Assembly (NCBI GenBank): GCA_039193455.1
Contig: JBCCWO010000012.1
Location: 1-64,000 of the forward strand
Reading direction: 5' to 3'
DNA: 64,000 nucleotides
DNA from: JBCBGF01 sp039193455
Lineage (GTDB): Bacteria; Pseudomonadota; Alphaproteobacteria; Rhodobacterales; Rhodobacteraceae
The notes below the pieces were generated by a model. It was given only the letters and a program-made list of their open reading frames with translations. It was not told the DNA's origin and ran no database searches. A program made the position numbers and the translations under genes. The first letter of the stretch is position 1. Each line of letters starts with the position of its first letter. Shown one piece after another: positions 49,299-57,383 of the stretch.

Positions 49299-50336
49299 TT
49301 AGCTGTCGTAATCTATCACGTGGCGGAGCTGTTTTTCATACTCCAGCGCTTTGCCGGTGCCCATGGCCACGCAATTGAGCGATTCATCTGCGACCGAGAT
49401 TGCCAGCCCCGTCTGTTCGCGCAGCGCCAGGTCCAGCTCGCCCAGCAAGGCGCCTCCGCCCGTGAGCATCACGCCGCGATCGACGATGTCGGCAGCAAGG
49501 TCTGGCGGGGTCGCTTCAAGCGCGGTCATCACCGCCTCGCAGATCTGTTGCACGGGTTCGGCCAGTGCCTCGGCCACCTGCGCCTGATTGATCTCGGTCT
49601 CTTTGGGGACACCGTTCAGCAGATCGCGGCCGCGGATCTGCATCGAGGTGCCGCGCCCGTCATCGGGCATCCGCGCGGTGCCGATCGAGGTTTTGACGCG
49701 TTCCGCCGTGGCTTCCCCGATCAGAAGGTTCTGCTGGCGGCGCAGATAGCTGATGATCGCCTCGTCCATGCGGTCGCCCCCGACACGGACCGAGCGGGCA
49801 TAGACGATATCGCCCAGCGACAGCACCGCGACCTCGGTCGTGCCGCCGCCGATATCGACGACCATCGAGCCGGTGGGATCGGTGATGGGCATCCCTGCCC
49901 CGATCGCCGCCGCGATGGGTTCCGCGATCAGCCCCGCACGCCGCGCGCCCGCAGACAGCACAGATTGCCGGATCGCGCGCTTTTCCACCGGGGTTGCGCC
50001 GTGGGGGACGCAGACGATGATCTTCGGTTTCGAGAAGGTCGAGCGACGGTGCACCTTGCGGATGAAGTGCTTGATCATCTCTTCGGCCACGTCGAAATCG
50101 GCAATCACGCCTTCGCGCATGGGTCGGATCGCCTCAATCGAACCGGGGGTACGGCCAAGCATCAGCTTGGCGTCTTCGCCCACGGCCAGCACCTGTTTGC
50201 GCCCGTCCTTGACATGGTAGGCTACCACCGAGGGTTCGTTCAGGATAATCCCCTTGCCCTTGACGTAAACCAGCGTGTTCGCCGTGCCGAGGTCAATCGC
50301 CATGTCCGACGCGAAAATGCCGCCGAAGAGTGCCAT
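49299..50336 (-). CDS. mreB: Rod shape-determining protein MreB (actin homologue)
   Basis: The protein has 345 residues from the ATG at 50336; a longer frame adds 25 unrelated residues. Actin-fold motifs are DLGTANTLVY (phosphate 1), VVDIGGGTTEVAV (phosphate 2, near 155) and GVMLTGGGALLG (adenosine, near 285). It forms membrane-bound filaments that orient wall synthesis. It is the first gene of mreB-mreC-mreD-mrdA-rodA-ghrA-like. The promoter should lie in the 145 bases upstream. Confidence 0.97.
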   Translation of the reverse strand: MALFGGIFASDMAIDLGTANTLVYVKGKGIILNEPSVVAYHVKDGRKQVLAVGEDAKLMLGRTPGSIEAIRPMREGVIADFDVAEEMIKHFIRKVHRRSTFSKPKIIVCVPHGATPVEKRAIRQSVLSAGARRAGLIAEPIAAAIGAGMPITDPTGSMVVDIGGGTTEVAVLSLGDIVYARSVRVGGDRMDEAIISYLRRQQNLLIGEATAERVKTSIGTARMPDDGRGTSMQIRGRDLLNGVPKETEINQAQVAEALAEPVQQICEAVMTALEATPPDLAADIVDRGVMLTGGGALLGELDLALREQTGLAISVADESLNCVAMGTGKALEYEKQLRHVIDYDS

Positions 50337-50481
50337 ACTGTAATCCCGTTTATCGCTGCTCGATCTGCGCAGCTTCGCGTCCGCGCGGTTCGACATGTTA
50401 TACGGGGGCAATGGTTAACGGGGAAGATGTAAAGCCGCTTATTTCATAGGATTGTCGCGGCTTTGCACAAATGCGACATTG

Positions 50482-51264
50482 TCACCTCAGTTTCGGTGGT
50501 TTTGACGGGTCCGAACCGGGTGCGGATTGCACTTTTTGAGCAATCGGGGTCGGCAGATCAAAGCGCAGGGCGGCTTTGGCGAGCTTTGCGGCCATCGGAT
50601 CGGTGGCGGCAAAGAAGGCCACGTCCATCTGCCCAGCCTCAACCCCGGAAAAGATCAGCGCCTCGGATGCCGCCTGGGCAAGGCTGTCTTCGGCCCCGGG
50701 AACGGGGTCAATGAAGGCGAGCATGTGGCCCTTCACGCCGCCCTCATAGGTGATACCGGCGAGGAACGCGTAGCGGGCCAAACCCGCCGCCGTTGGCAAT
50801 TTGGCATCAAGCGCGGCGATCAGGCTTTCGGGCAGACCAGCAGGGGCGGTCACCTCGACCGGGCGGGCCTCGATCTCGGTCGGTGCCTCGGCGAGCGTTT
50901 CGGCGAGCCAGGCGACCGCGTCGGCGGGGATCAGGATCGAGGATGGCGCAACGCCAAGGTTGACGCCCAAACCCATGCCCTGGCCTGCAAGAAGACTTGC
51001 CAGCGCCCGGCCCGACAGCGCGGCGTAGGGCGAGATGACGCCCGTGAATTCGGTCAATCGGTCTTCGCGGTCAAAGGCGAGGACGACCTCGCCCTCTTCC
51101 AACGCGAAAACCTGGGGGGTGATGCGGTCGCCCTGCGCCTCTTCAGTCAGCAAGAGCATCAGCTCCGCGTCTGCCAGCCGTTCGTAGAACCGAAGCCGCG
51201 CCGCGTCATCTTCGGGCGCCGCCTCCATCGCGGCGTGGGCGGCATCAAGCGGGGTGTCGGTCAT
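50482..51264 (-). CDS. SseB-family protein
   Basis: The protein has 260 residues from the ATG at 51264, which overlaps the upstream glycosylase stop (ATGA). The N-terminal SseB domain shows FYERLADAELMLLLTEEA and LAFDREDRLTEFTG, and the C-terminal SseB_C region follows after residue 150. SseB-like proteins are linked to serine sensitivity in E. coli, with no clear biochemical role. Probably cytoplasmic. Confidence 0.8.
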   Translation of the reverse strand: MTDTPLDAAHAAMEAAPEDDAARLRFYERLADAELMLLLTEEAQGDRITPQVFALEEGEVVLAFDREDRLTEFTGVISPYAALSGRALASLLAGQGMGLGVNLGVAPSSILIPADAVAWLAETLAEAPTEIEARPVEVTAPAGLPESLIAALDAKLPTAAGLARYAFLAGITYEGGVKGHMLAFIDPVPGAEDSLAQAASEALIFSGVEAGQMDVAFFAATDPMAAKLAKAALRFDLPTPIAQKVQSAPGSDPSKPPKLR

Positions 51265-51848
51265 TGCAATACCTCTGCGACCCGGGCGCGCAGGGCCGGC
51301 AGAACCTCGGCCCCGAACCAGGGATTTTTCTTCAGCCACGCGGTGTTGCGCCAGGACGGGTGCGGCAAGGCAAAGACGTCCGGCGCATGGTCGCGCCAGG
51401 CGGCGACAGTCGCGGTGACGCCGGTTTTGGCGCCAAGGTGCCATTTGTGCGCATAGCCACCGACCAGCAGGGTGAGTTGCACCGTGCTGAGCGCGGCCAT
51501 GACACGGGCATGCCAGGTTTCTGCACAGATTTTCGGTGGTGGCAGGTCCGATCCCTTGGCGTCATATCCGGGAAAACAAAAGGCCATGGGCACCACCGCG
51601 ATGCGGTCGCGGTCATAGAATGTGGCCTCATCGACCCCCATCCAGTCGCGCAGCCGGTCGCCCGAAGGATCAAAGAACGGACGGCCCGCGTTGTGAACGC
51701 GCAGGCCCGGCGCCTGCCCGGCGATCAAGAGGCGCGCACCGGGGCGGAACCAGACCACGGGCCGCGGCGCATGAGCCGTGGCGGTCGCGGCAAACCGGTC
51801 GGTGCAGATCCGGCAGGCAGAGATTTCGGCGGGCAAAGTGGCGGACAT
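51261..51848 (-). CDS. Uracil-DNA glycosylase family protein
   Basis: A 195-residue protein; the ATG at 51848 is preferred, with one 12 codons upstream possible. LLIAGQAPGLRVHNAGRPF near residues 40-58 resembles the first UDG motif, and ALPHPSWRNTAWLKKN near 160 the second. The Cys pair CRIC near residue 13 is present, but the full Fe-S Cys set of family 4/5 is not obvious. It probably removes uracil or other deaminated bases from DNA. Coupled to the sseB-like gene. Confidence 0.8.
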   Translation of the reverse strand: MSATLPAEISACRICTDRFAATATAHAPRPVVWFRPGARLLIAGQAPGLRVHNAGRPFFDPSGDRLRDWMGVDEATFYDRDRIAVVPMAFCFPGYDAKGSDLPPPKICAETWHARVMAALSTVQLTLLVGGYAHKWHLGAKTGVTATVAAWRDHAPDVFALPHPSWRNTAWLKKNPWFGAEVLPALRARVAEVLQ

Positions 51849-51927
51849 GGGCGGCACACTAGGCGCACAGGCGGGTGGCGGCAAATCGGCTCTTGCATTA
51901 TTTCGATATTTCTAGAAATATAGATAT

Positions 51928-52266
51928 ATGAGCGACTCAACCCCACCCCCCGACCAGCTGGCCGAAATGGCGTCGACCTTTGCCGCGCTTGGGTCGGAAC
52001 AGCGATTGTCGGTCTTGCGCACGCTGGTGCGCGCGGGACCCGATGGGCTGACCATCGGAGAATTGGGCGTGCGCTCAGGGGTTTCGGGGTCTACCCTGAC
52101 CCATCACATGAAGATCCTCGCAGCAGCCGGACTGGTCAACCAGTTGCGGCAGGGCCGCAAGATCATCTGCATCGGGGCGGCTTATGACACCATGAGCGGT
52201 CTCTCGGAGTTTCTCTTGTCGGAATGCTGTGCCGACGCGTCACAAACGGATCACACCCATGGCTGA
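51928..52266 (+). CDS. ArsR-family transcriptional regulator
   Basis: A 112-residue winged-helix regulator with recognition helix SGVSGSTLTHHMKILAAAGLV near residues 47-68. Cysteines near the C-terminus (SECCADASQTDHTH) could bind metal or metalloid. It overlaps the permease gene by 8 bases and probably controls it, with autoregulation from the short AT-rich promoter just upstream (TTTCTAGAAATATAGATATA, 51909-51928). Confidence 0.87.
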   Translation: MSDSTPPPDQLAEMASTFAALGSEQRLSVLRTLVRAGPDGLTIGELGVRSGVSGSTLTHHMKILAAAGLVNQLRQGRKIICIGAAYDTMSGLSEFLLSECCADASQTDHTHG

Positions 52267-53290
52267 TATCCCCGCCCCCGCCCCGCTGCCGCGTCTGTGG
52301 GCGCGGATCGACAAGGTCTGGCTTCTGGTATTGATCATTCCGCTGGTGGTTCTGGCGCTGGATCCGCCTGCGGCCTGGCCCACGGTGCGCGATGCCGCCA
52401 ATGCGTTGCTGAACACCGCGCCGTTCATTCTGTTTGCGGTCAGTGCCATTGGGTTTCTCAAGGCGACGGGGTCCGAGGCGCTGGTGGCGAAGGCGTTTCA
52501 AGGGCGCGAGATGCGGATGATCGTGGTTACCGCGCTGGCCGGTGGGTTGTCGCCGTTTTGCTCCTGCGAGGTGATCCCATTCGTGGCGGCGCTTCTGGCG
52601 GCGGGGACACCGCTGTCTGCGGTGATGGCCTTCTGGTTGTCGTCGCCTCTGATGGACCCGGCGATGTTTGCGATTACTGCGGGCGGGCTGGGCCTGGACT
52701 TTGCGGTTGCCAAGACGCTGTCGGCGATCAGCCTGGGGCTGATGGGCGGGTTTGCCGTCATGATGCTGAAGAACACCACGCTGTTGACCGACCCACTGCG
52801 CAAATCGGAAAAGCGCGGCTGCGGATGCGGGCCGTCGCCGTTTGAGGGCAAGCCGGTTTGGGCGTTCTGGCAGGGCAAGGACCGGCTCGCGACCTTTGGT
52901 GAGGCAGCCTGGGCGAACCTTGTGTTTCTGGGGAAATGGCTGTCGCTGGCCTACCTCTTTGAGGTTCTGATGATCCGCTATGTCCCGGCCGAGCTGGTGG
53001 CCGGCGTGGTCGGCGGCGAGGGGCTGAGCCCGATCCTGGTCGCGGCCACGGTAGGGGCGCCCGCTTATCTGAACGGCTATGCCGCCGTTCCGCTGCTGGC
53101 CGGGTTGGTGGAACAGGGGATGAGCCAGGGCGCGGCCATGGCCTTTGTGATGGCGGGCGGCGTCAGTTCGATCCCCGCGGCGGTGGCGGTCTGGGCGCTG
53201 GTGAAACCGCGGATCTTTGCGGCCTATATCACCCTGGGCTTTCTGGGCGCCGTTTTTGCGGGCATCGGGTGGAGCGTGTTCGTCGCCTGA
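52259..53290 (+). CDS. ArsP-like permease (DUF318 family)
   Basis: A 343-residue membrane protein with eight or more helices. The family signature SPFCSCEVIPF, with two Cys, is near residue 108, and a second Cys-rich segment KRGCGCGP is near 190 in a cytoplasmic loop. ArsP-type permeases expel trivalent organoarsenicals; other members handle unknown substrates. The pairing with an ArsR regulator supports metalloid efflux. The ATG at 52259 lies within the end of the regulator gene. Confidence 0.85.
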   Translation: MADIPAPAPLPRLWARIDKVWLLVLIIPLVVLALDPPAAWPTVRDAANALLNTAPFILFAVSAIGFLKATGSEALVAKAFQGREMRMIVVTALAGGLSPFCSCEVIPFVAALLAAGTPLSAVMAFWLSSPLMDPAMFAITAGGLGLDFAVAKTLSAISLGLMGGFAVMMLKNTTLLTDPLRKSEKRGCGCGPSPFEGKPVWAFWQGKDRLATFGEAAWANLVFLGKWLSLAYLFEVLMIRYVPAELVAGVVGGEGLSPILVAATVGAPAYLNGYAAVPLLAGLVEQGMSQGAAMAFVMAGGVSSIPAAVAVWALVKPRIFAAYITLGFLGAVFAGIGWSVFVA

Positions 53291-53446
53291 CGCCCGTGGC
53301 ACCGCCATATCGGCAAGAATCGGAAGGCACTGGCGGCGTTGCGCCCAAAAAAGGGCCCTGCCGCCGCTGGTATTGCGTTAAAACCGTGCTATGACCGATC
53401 CTTAACAGTGCTTGTCTAAAAGAGCACGGTGCGGCCGGGCAGGTCC

Positions 53447-54106
53447 ATGATCGAGTTTGAGAACGTCAGCAAGTCCTTCTGGACTGGGACGCAGCGCAAG
53501 GTGATCCTTGATCGCGCCTCTTTTCGTGTGGAGCAAGGGAACTCGCTTGGGATCCTGGCGCCGAACGGCACCGGGAAGACAACCGTCATCAACATGATGG
53601 CCGGGCTGGAGAAACCCGACGAAGGCCGGATTACGCGCACCAGCCGTATCTCATTTCCGCTGGGCTTTATGGGCGGGGTGATCGGCAAGCTGTCGGCGCA
53701 GGAAAACTGCCGCTTTATCGCCGGGCTTTATGGGATCGATCCCGACTACCTTGAGGCGTTCTGCCGCTGGCTTGCGAATATCGACGAATACTTTGAGATG
53801 CCGGTGGCGACCTATTCGGCGGGGATGCGGGCGCGCCTGTCCTTTGCGCTGCTTCTGGCGCTCGATTTCGACTTCTACCTGATCGACGAAGGCATGCCCG
53901 CCGCCACCGATGCCGAGTTCAATCGCAAGGCGGGGACAATCCTGCGCGAACGCCTTGAAAAAGCCACAGTGGTGATTGTGTCTCATCAGGCCGAAACGCT
54001 TGAGAAATTCTGTCGTTCCGCAGCCGTTCTGTTGAACGGGCAACTGTACATGTTCGACACGCTGGAAGAGGCGAAACAGCTCTATGACTACGAAACCCAA
54101 AGCTAA
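53447..54106 (+). CDS. Capsular polysaccharide export ATP-binding protein (KpsT-like)
   Basis: A 219-residue ATPase: Walker A GILAPNGTGKTT near residue 40, signature YSAGMRARLSFA near 128, Walker B FYLIDEGMP near 150, and switch His in VVSHQ near 185. It matches the KpsT/CtrD group that energises export of group 2 capsules. The partner permease gene kpsM is not in this neighbourhood. The 3' end overlaps the next gene by 23 bases. Confidence 0.9.
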   Translation: MIEFENVSKSFWTGTQRKVILDRASFRVEQGNSLGILAPNGTGKTTVINMMAGLEKPDEGRITRTSRISFPLGFMGGVIGKLSAQENCRFIAGLYGIDPDYLEAFCRWLANIDEYFEMPVATYSAGMRARLSFALLLALDFDFYLIDEGMPAATDAEFNRKAGTILRERLEKATVVIVSHQAETLEKFCRSAAVLLNGQLYMFDTLEEAKQLYDYETQS

Positions 54107-55712
54107 GCGTTTCCGCATCCGCCGGAGCAGCGCGGGCACCGCGGCCGAGGGCGCGCCCACTCCGTCGGGTGCAACGCCGCCGCCCGCCAGCGAATCCAAA
54201 ACACGGGTCGAAGACGGCTTTGGTTCTAAGCCCTTTCCCACATCCGCCGCCGCACAGGCCGCGCCGAGCGATGAGGCGGTGGCCGCCGACATCGCCGCCA
54301 TCCGCAAAGAAGGGTTGACCGGGCGGCAGCTGCGCATGGCGCGGCGGCTGGCGCATAAGCACGGCATGGCGCCGACGTCGGATTTCGACGCGGTGCGCCT
54401 GCTGCGCAAGGCAGGGATCGATCCGTTCGAGCGGGCCAATATGCTGGAGCTTGTGGTCGTCGATCCCGCCGCCAAGGCCGGAACGGGGGCTGCAGCGCCT
54501 GTGCCCGCGCCTGCGACGACACCGGGGCGCGAGATTTCGACCGAAGTGCGCCCACCCGAGTCGCGCCATGTGCGCGAGGTGGCCGAGATCCAGCGCGACA
54601 TTGCGCGCCGCCGCCGTCGTCGCATGGTGGCCTTGGCCATCAAGCTTGTGGGGTTCGTGCTGCTGCCCACGGTTCTTGTGGGCTTTTACTATACCCAGAT
54701 CGCGACACCGATGTACGCGACCAAATCCGAGTTCGTAATTCAGCAGGCCGACAATCCCGGCGGCGCCGGCATGGGCGGGCTGTTGTCGGGGACGGGGCTG
54801 GCCACCAGCCAGGATTCGATCACCGTCCAAAGCTATTTGCAGTCGCGCGAGGCGTTGATCCGCCTGGACGAAGACCAGGGCTATCGGGCCCATTTCTCGG
54901 ACCCTAACATCGACGTGATCCAGCGGCTGGATGCCGATGCAACGCGCGAAGATGCCTATAAGCTGTTCCGCAAGAACATAAAAATCGGCTACGATCCGAC
55001 CGAGGGGATCGTGCGGATGGAGGTCATCGCGGCCGATCCCGAGACGAGCGCTGCGTTTTCCCGCGCGCTTATCGGCTATGCCGAAGAGCAGGTGGATAAC
55101 CTGACCCAGCGGCTGCGGGCAGACCAGATGCAGGGCGCGAACGCGACCTTTGCCGAGGCCGAGGCCAACATGGTCGCCGCGCAGCAAAAGGTGCTGGATC
55201 TGCAGACCCAGTTGGGCGTGCTGGACGCCGCGGGCGAAACCTCGTCCCTGATGGGCCAGATCACCACGTTCGAGACCGAGATGGTGGAAAAACGGCTGCA
55301 GTTGCAGCAGCTTCTCGACAATCCGCAGCCAAATCAGGCGCGGGTGTCGGGGCTGGAGGGTGATATCGAACGCCTGCAGGACGTCGTGGCCGAGCTGCGC
55401 GCGCAGCTGACGGCGGGGTCTGAAGGCGGCGGGTCGCTTGCGTCGATCACCAGCCAGATGCGGATGGCCGAGGTCGATCTGGAGACCCGCACGCTAATGA
55501 TGCAGGAATCGTTGCAGGCGCTGGAGACCGCGCGGACCGAGGCGAACCGGCAGGTGCGCTATCTGTCGACCGGGGTGAACCCGGTACCGCCGGACGAGCC
55601 GACCTATCCGCGCGCCTTTGAGAACACGATCCTGGCGTTCTTGATCTTTTCAGGGATCTATCTGATGTGCGCGCTGACAGCGTCGATCCTGCGCGAGCAG
55701 CTGTCGGGGTAA
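54084..55712 (+). CDS. Capsule export inner-membrane protein (KpsE/CtrB-like, Wzz fold)
   Basis: The protein has 542 residues. A long charged and Pro/Ala-rich cytoplasmic N-terminus (about 1-170) precedes one membrane helix (about 180-200). A periplasmic domain with coiled coil (about 350-460; QQKVLDLQTQLGVLDAAGE) follows, and a C-terminal membrane helix ends the protein. The polysaccharide co-polymerase fold spans the periplasm and links the exporter to the outer membrane. The N-terminal extension is longer than in E. coli KpsE. Confidence 0.88.
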   Translation: MTTKPKAKRFRIRRSSAGTAAEGAPTPSGATPPPASESKTRVEDGFGSKPFPTSAAAQAAPSDEAVAADIAAIRKEGLTGRQLRMARRLAHKHGMAPTSDFDAVRLLRKAGIDPFERANMLELVVVDPAAKAGTGAAAPVPAPATTPGREISTEVRPPESRHVREVAEIQRDIARRRRRRMVALAIKLVGFVLLPTVLVGFYYTQIATPMYATKSEFVIQQADNPGGAGMGGLLSGTGLATSQDSITVQSYLQSREALIRLDEDQGYRAHFSDPNIDVIQRLDADATREDAYKLFRKNIKIGYDPTEGIVRMEVIAADPETSAAFSRALIGYAEEQVDNLTQRLRADQMQGANATFAEAEANMVAAQQKVLDLQTQLGVLDAAGETSSLMGQITTFETEMVEKRLQLQQLLDNPQPNQARVSGLEGDIERLQDVVAELRAQLTAGSEGGGSLASITSQMRMAEVDLETRTLMMQESLQALETARTEANRQVRYLSTGVNPVPPDEPTYPRAFENTILAFLIFSGIYLMCALTASILREQLSG

Positions 55713-55788
55713 GGCATTTGGCCCTGCCCTGCCCCTTTCCCGAGGGGAGGGCGTTGGAACTAGCTCGCCAGGGTTACGTCCCCAGGGG

Positions 55789-56715
55789 TTAGGCCGGGGG
55801 CTCGGTCATCAGCGCACCCCGCAGCACACCGCCCGCTGCAGTGAGACGCGCGCGCGCCGCATCGGCGCTCAGCTCTGCCGTGTGCATAACGATGGCGGTC
55901 TTCACGTCATCATCGGCCTCGGCCAAAAGCTGCGCGGCCGCGTCACCGGGCAGTCCGGTGACCGTGCACAGGATGCCCAGCGCGCGGGCGCGGAGTTTTT
56001 CGTTCGAAACCGCCACATCGACCATCAGGTTCCGATAGGTCTTGCCGATCCGGATCATTGCCGCCGTGCTGATCATGTTCAGCACCATCTTTTGCGCCGT
56101 GCCGGATTTCATCCGGGTCGAGCCGGTCAGCACTTCGGGGCCCACCTCTGGCGCGATCGAGATATCGGCGTGCTCGGCCAGTTCTGGCGCGGGGACACAG
56201 GTGAGCGCCACGGTGCGCGCGCCGATGGAGCGGGCATATCGCAGCGCGCCGATGACATAGGGGGTGCGCCCGCTGGCGGTGAGGCCCAGAACCACATCCG
56301 CCGCGGTGACATTTGCGGTCTGAAGGTCGCGCGCGCCTTGACGGGCATTGTCTTCCGCGCCCTCGACCGCGGTGCGCAGCGCAGTTTCGCCGCCTGCAAT
56401 GAGGCCCACGACCATAGCGGGCGGGACCGAGAAGGTCGGCGGGCATTCGGACGCGTCAAGCACGCCGAGCCGCCCGCTGGTGCCGGCGCCGATATAGACC
56501 AGCCGCCCGCCCTGACGGAAGGCCGCGACGGCGGCGTCCACCGCGCGGGCAATCTGCGGCAACTCGAGGCGAACGGCGGCGGCGACGCGCGCATCCTCAT
56601 CATTGATGCGGGCCAGCAGGTCCGTTGTGGCAAGCGTGTCGATATCGCCGGTGCGCGGGTTGCGCTGTTCCGAGGCGAGGCGGTTCAGATCGTCGACTGT
56701 GAAGGCGCGTGACAT
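55789..56715 (-). CDS. murQ: N-acetylmuramic acid 6-phosphate etherase
   Basis: A 308-residue SIS-domain enzyme: GRLVYIGAGTSGRLGVLDASE near residues 68-88 and GSTRMKSGTAQKM near 205 are diagnostic, with catalytic Glu near the first motif. It cleaves D-lactate from MurNAc-6-P during peptidoglycan recycling. No other recycling gene is adjacent. Confidence 0.95.
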   Translation of the reverse strand: MSRAFTVDDLNRLASEQRNPRTGDIDTLATTDLLARINDEDARVAAAVRLELPQIARAVDAAVAAFRQGGRLVYIGAGTSGRLGVLDASECPPTFSVPPAMVVGLIAGGETALRTAVEGAEDNARQGARDLQTANVTAADVVLGLTASGRTPYVIGALRYARSIGARTVALTCVPAPELAEHADISIAPEVGPEVLTGSTRMKSGTAQKMVLNMISTAAMIRIGKTYRNLMVDVAVSNEKLRARALGILCTVTGLPGDAAAQLLAEADDDVKTAIVMHTAELSADAARARLTAAGGVLRGALMTEPPA

Positions 56716-56956
56716 CGACTTGAGTGTATACGCGCCGCCGATGACGCCGAAATGACAGGTGGCGGAGGTGGGGTGGTTTTGTGAGTATGCGGAAACAATG
56801 ACGGTCGATTGGGTTTGATTGTTGCTCTATAGGAGAAACCTCAGAATGGGGGTGGCGTCTGGGTGCGAGGCGTTTGATTGAGCCGTGCAGGGTGTTGGCC
56901 TAGGGTCACGCTATGACAGCACTCACATTGACGCCGCCTCGGCGGACCGGCGCGGC

Positions 56957-57373
56957 ATGATCTCTTACGTCTCTGTCGGCGCGGATGACATTGCGCGCGC
57001 GAAGCGGTTCTACGACGCATTTCTGCCCGCCCTCGGATTTGGGCTGGAGGAAGGCCCCGAGGGGCTGAGCTATGCGCTGCCCGAAGCACCGGGCAATGGT
57101 CCCGCGCTGCCTGAGTTTTACGTCAAACCGCCCTATGATGGGCAGGCCGCCACGGTTGGGAACGGGACGATGGTTGCCTTTGAGGCGCGCAATCAGAACG
57201 AGGTGCGCGCGCTGCACGCCGCCGCGCTTTTGGCCGGCGGCACGGATGAGGGCGCGCCCGGGTTTCGGGCGGCCTATGGGCCGCGGTTTTATGTGGGGTA
57301 TCTGCGCGATCCGCAGGGCAACAAGATCGCTTTGTTTTCAAGCAATCCCGACGATCCCGGGCGCGACGGATAG
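56957..57373 (+). CDS. VOC-family (glyoxalase-like) protein
   Basis: A 138-residue protein. The ATG at 56957 is preferred; a GTG at 56885 is possible but adds unrelated residues. MISYVSVGADDIARAKRFYDAFLPALGF at the start and YFVGYLRDPQGNKIALF-like FYVGYLRDPQGNKIALF near residue 115 are typical. It may be a glyoxalase, dioxygenase or resistance protein of the vicinal-oxygen-chelate fold; the substrate is unknown. Confidence 0.85.
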   Translation: MISYVSVGADDIARAKRFYDAFLPALGFGLEEGPEGLSYALPEAPGNGPALPEFYVKPPYDGQAATVGNGTMVAFEARNQNEVRALHAAALLAGGTDEGAPGFRAAYGPRFYVGYLRDPQGNKIALFSSNPDDPGRDG

Positions 57374-57383
57374 CGGGCGCCCC

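Noticed and set aside
56913..56960. Fifteen-codon frame whose stop overlaps the VOC start (ATGA), a possible leader peptide
   Set aside because: No codon bias toward one amino acid, no hairpin and no good ribosome-binding site. Chance is enough to explain it.
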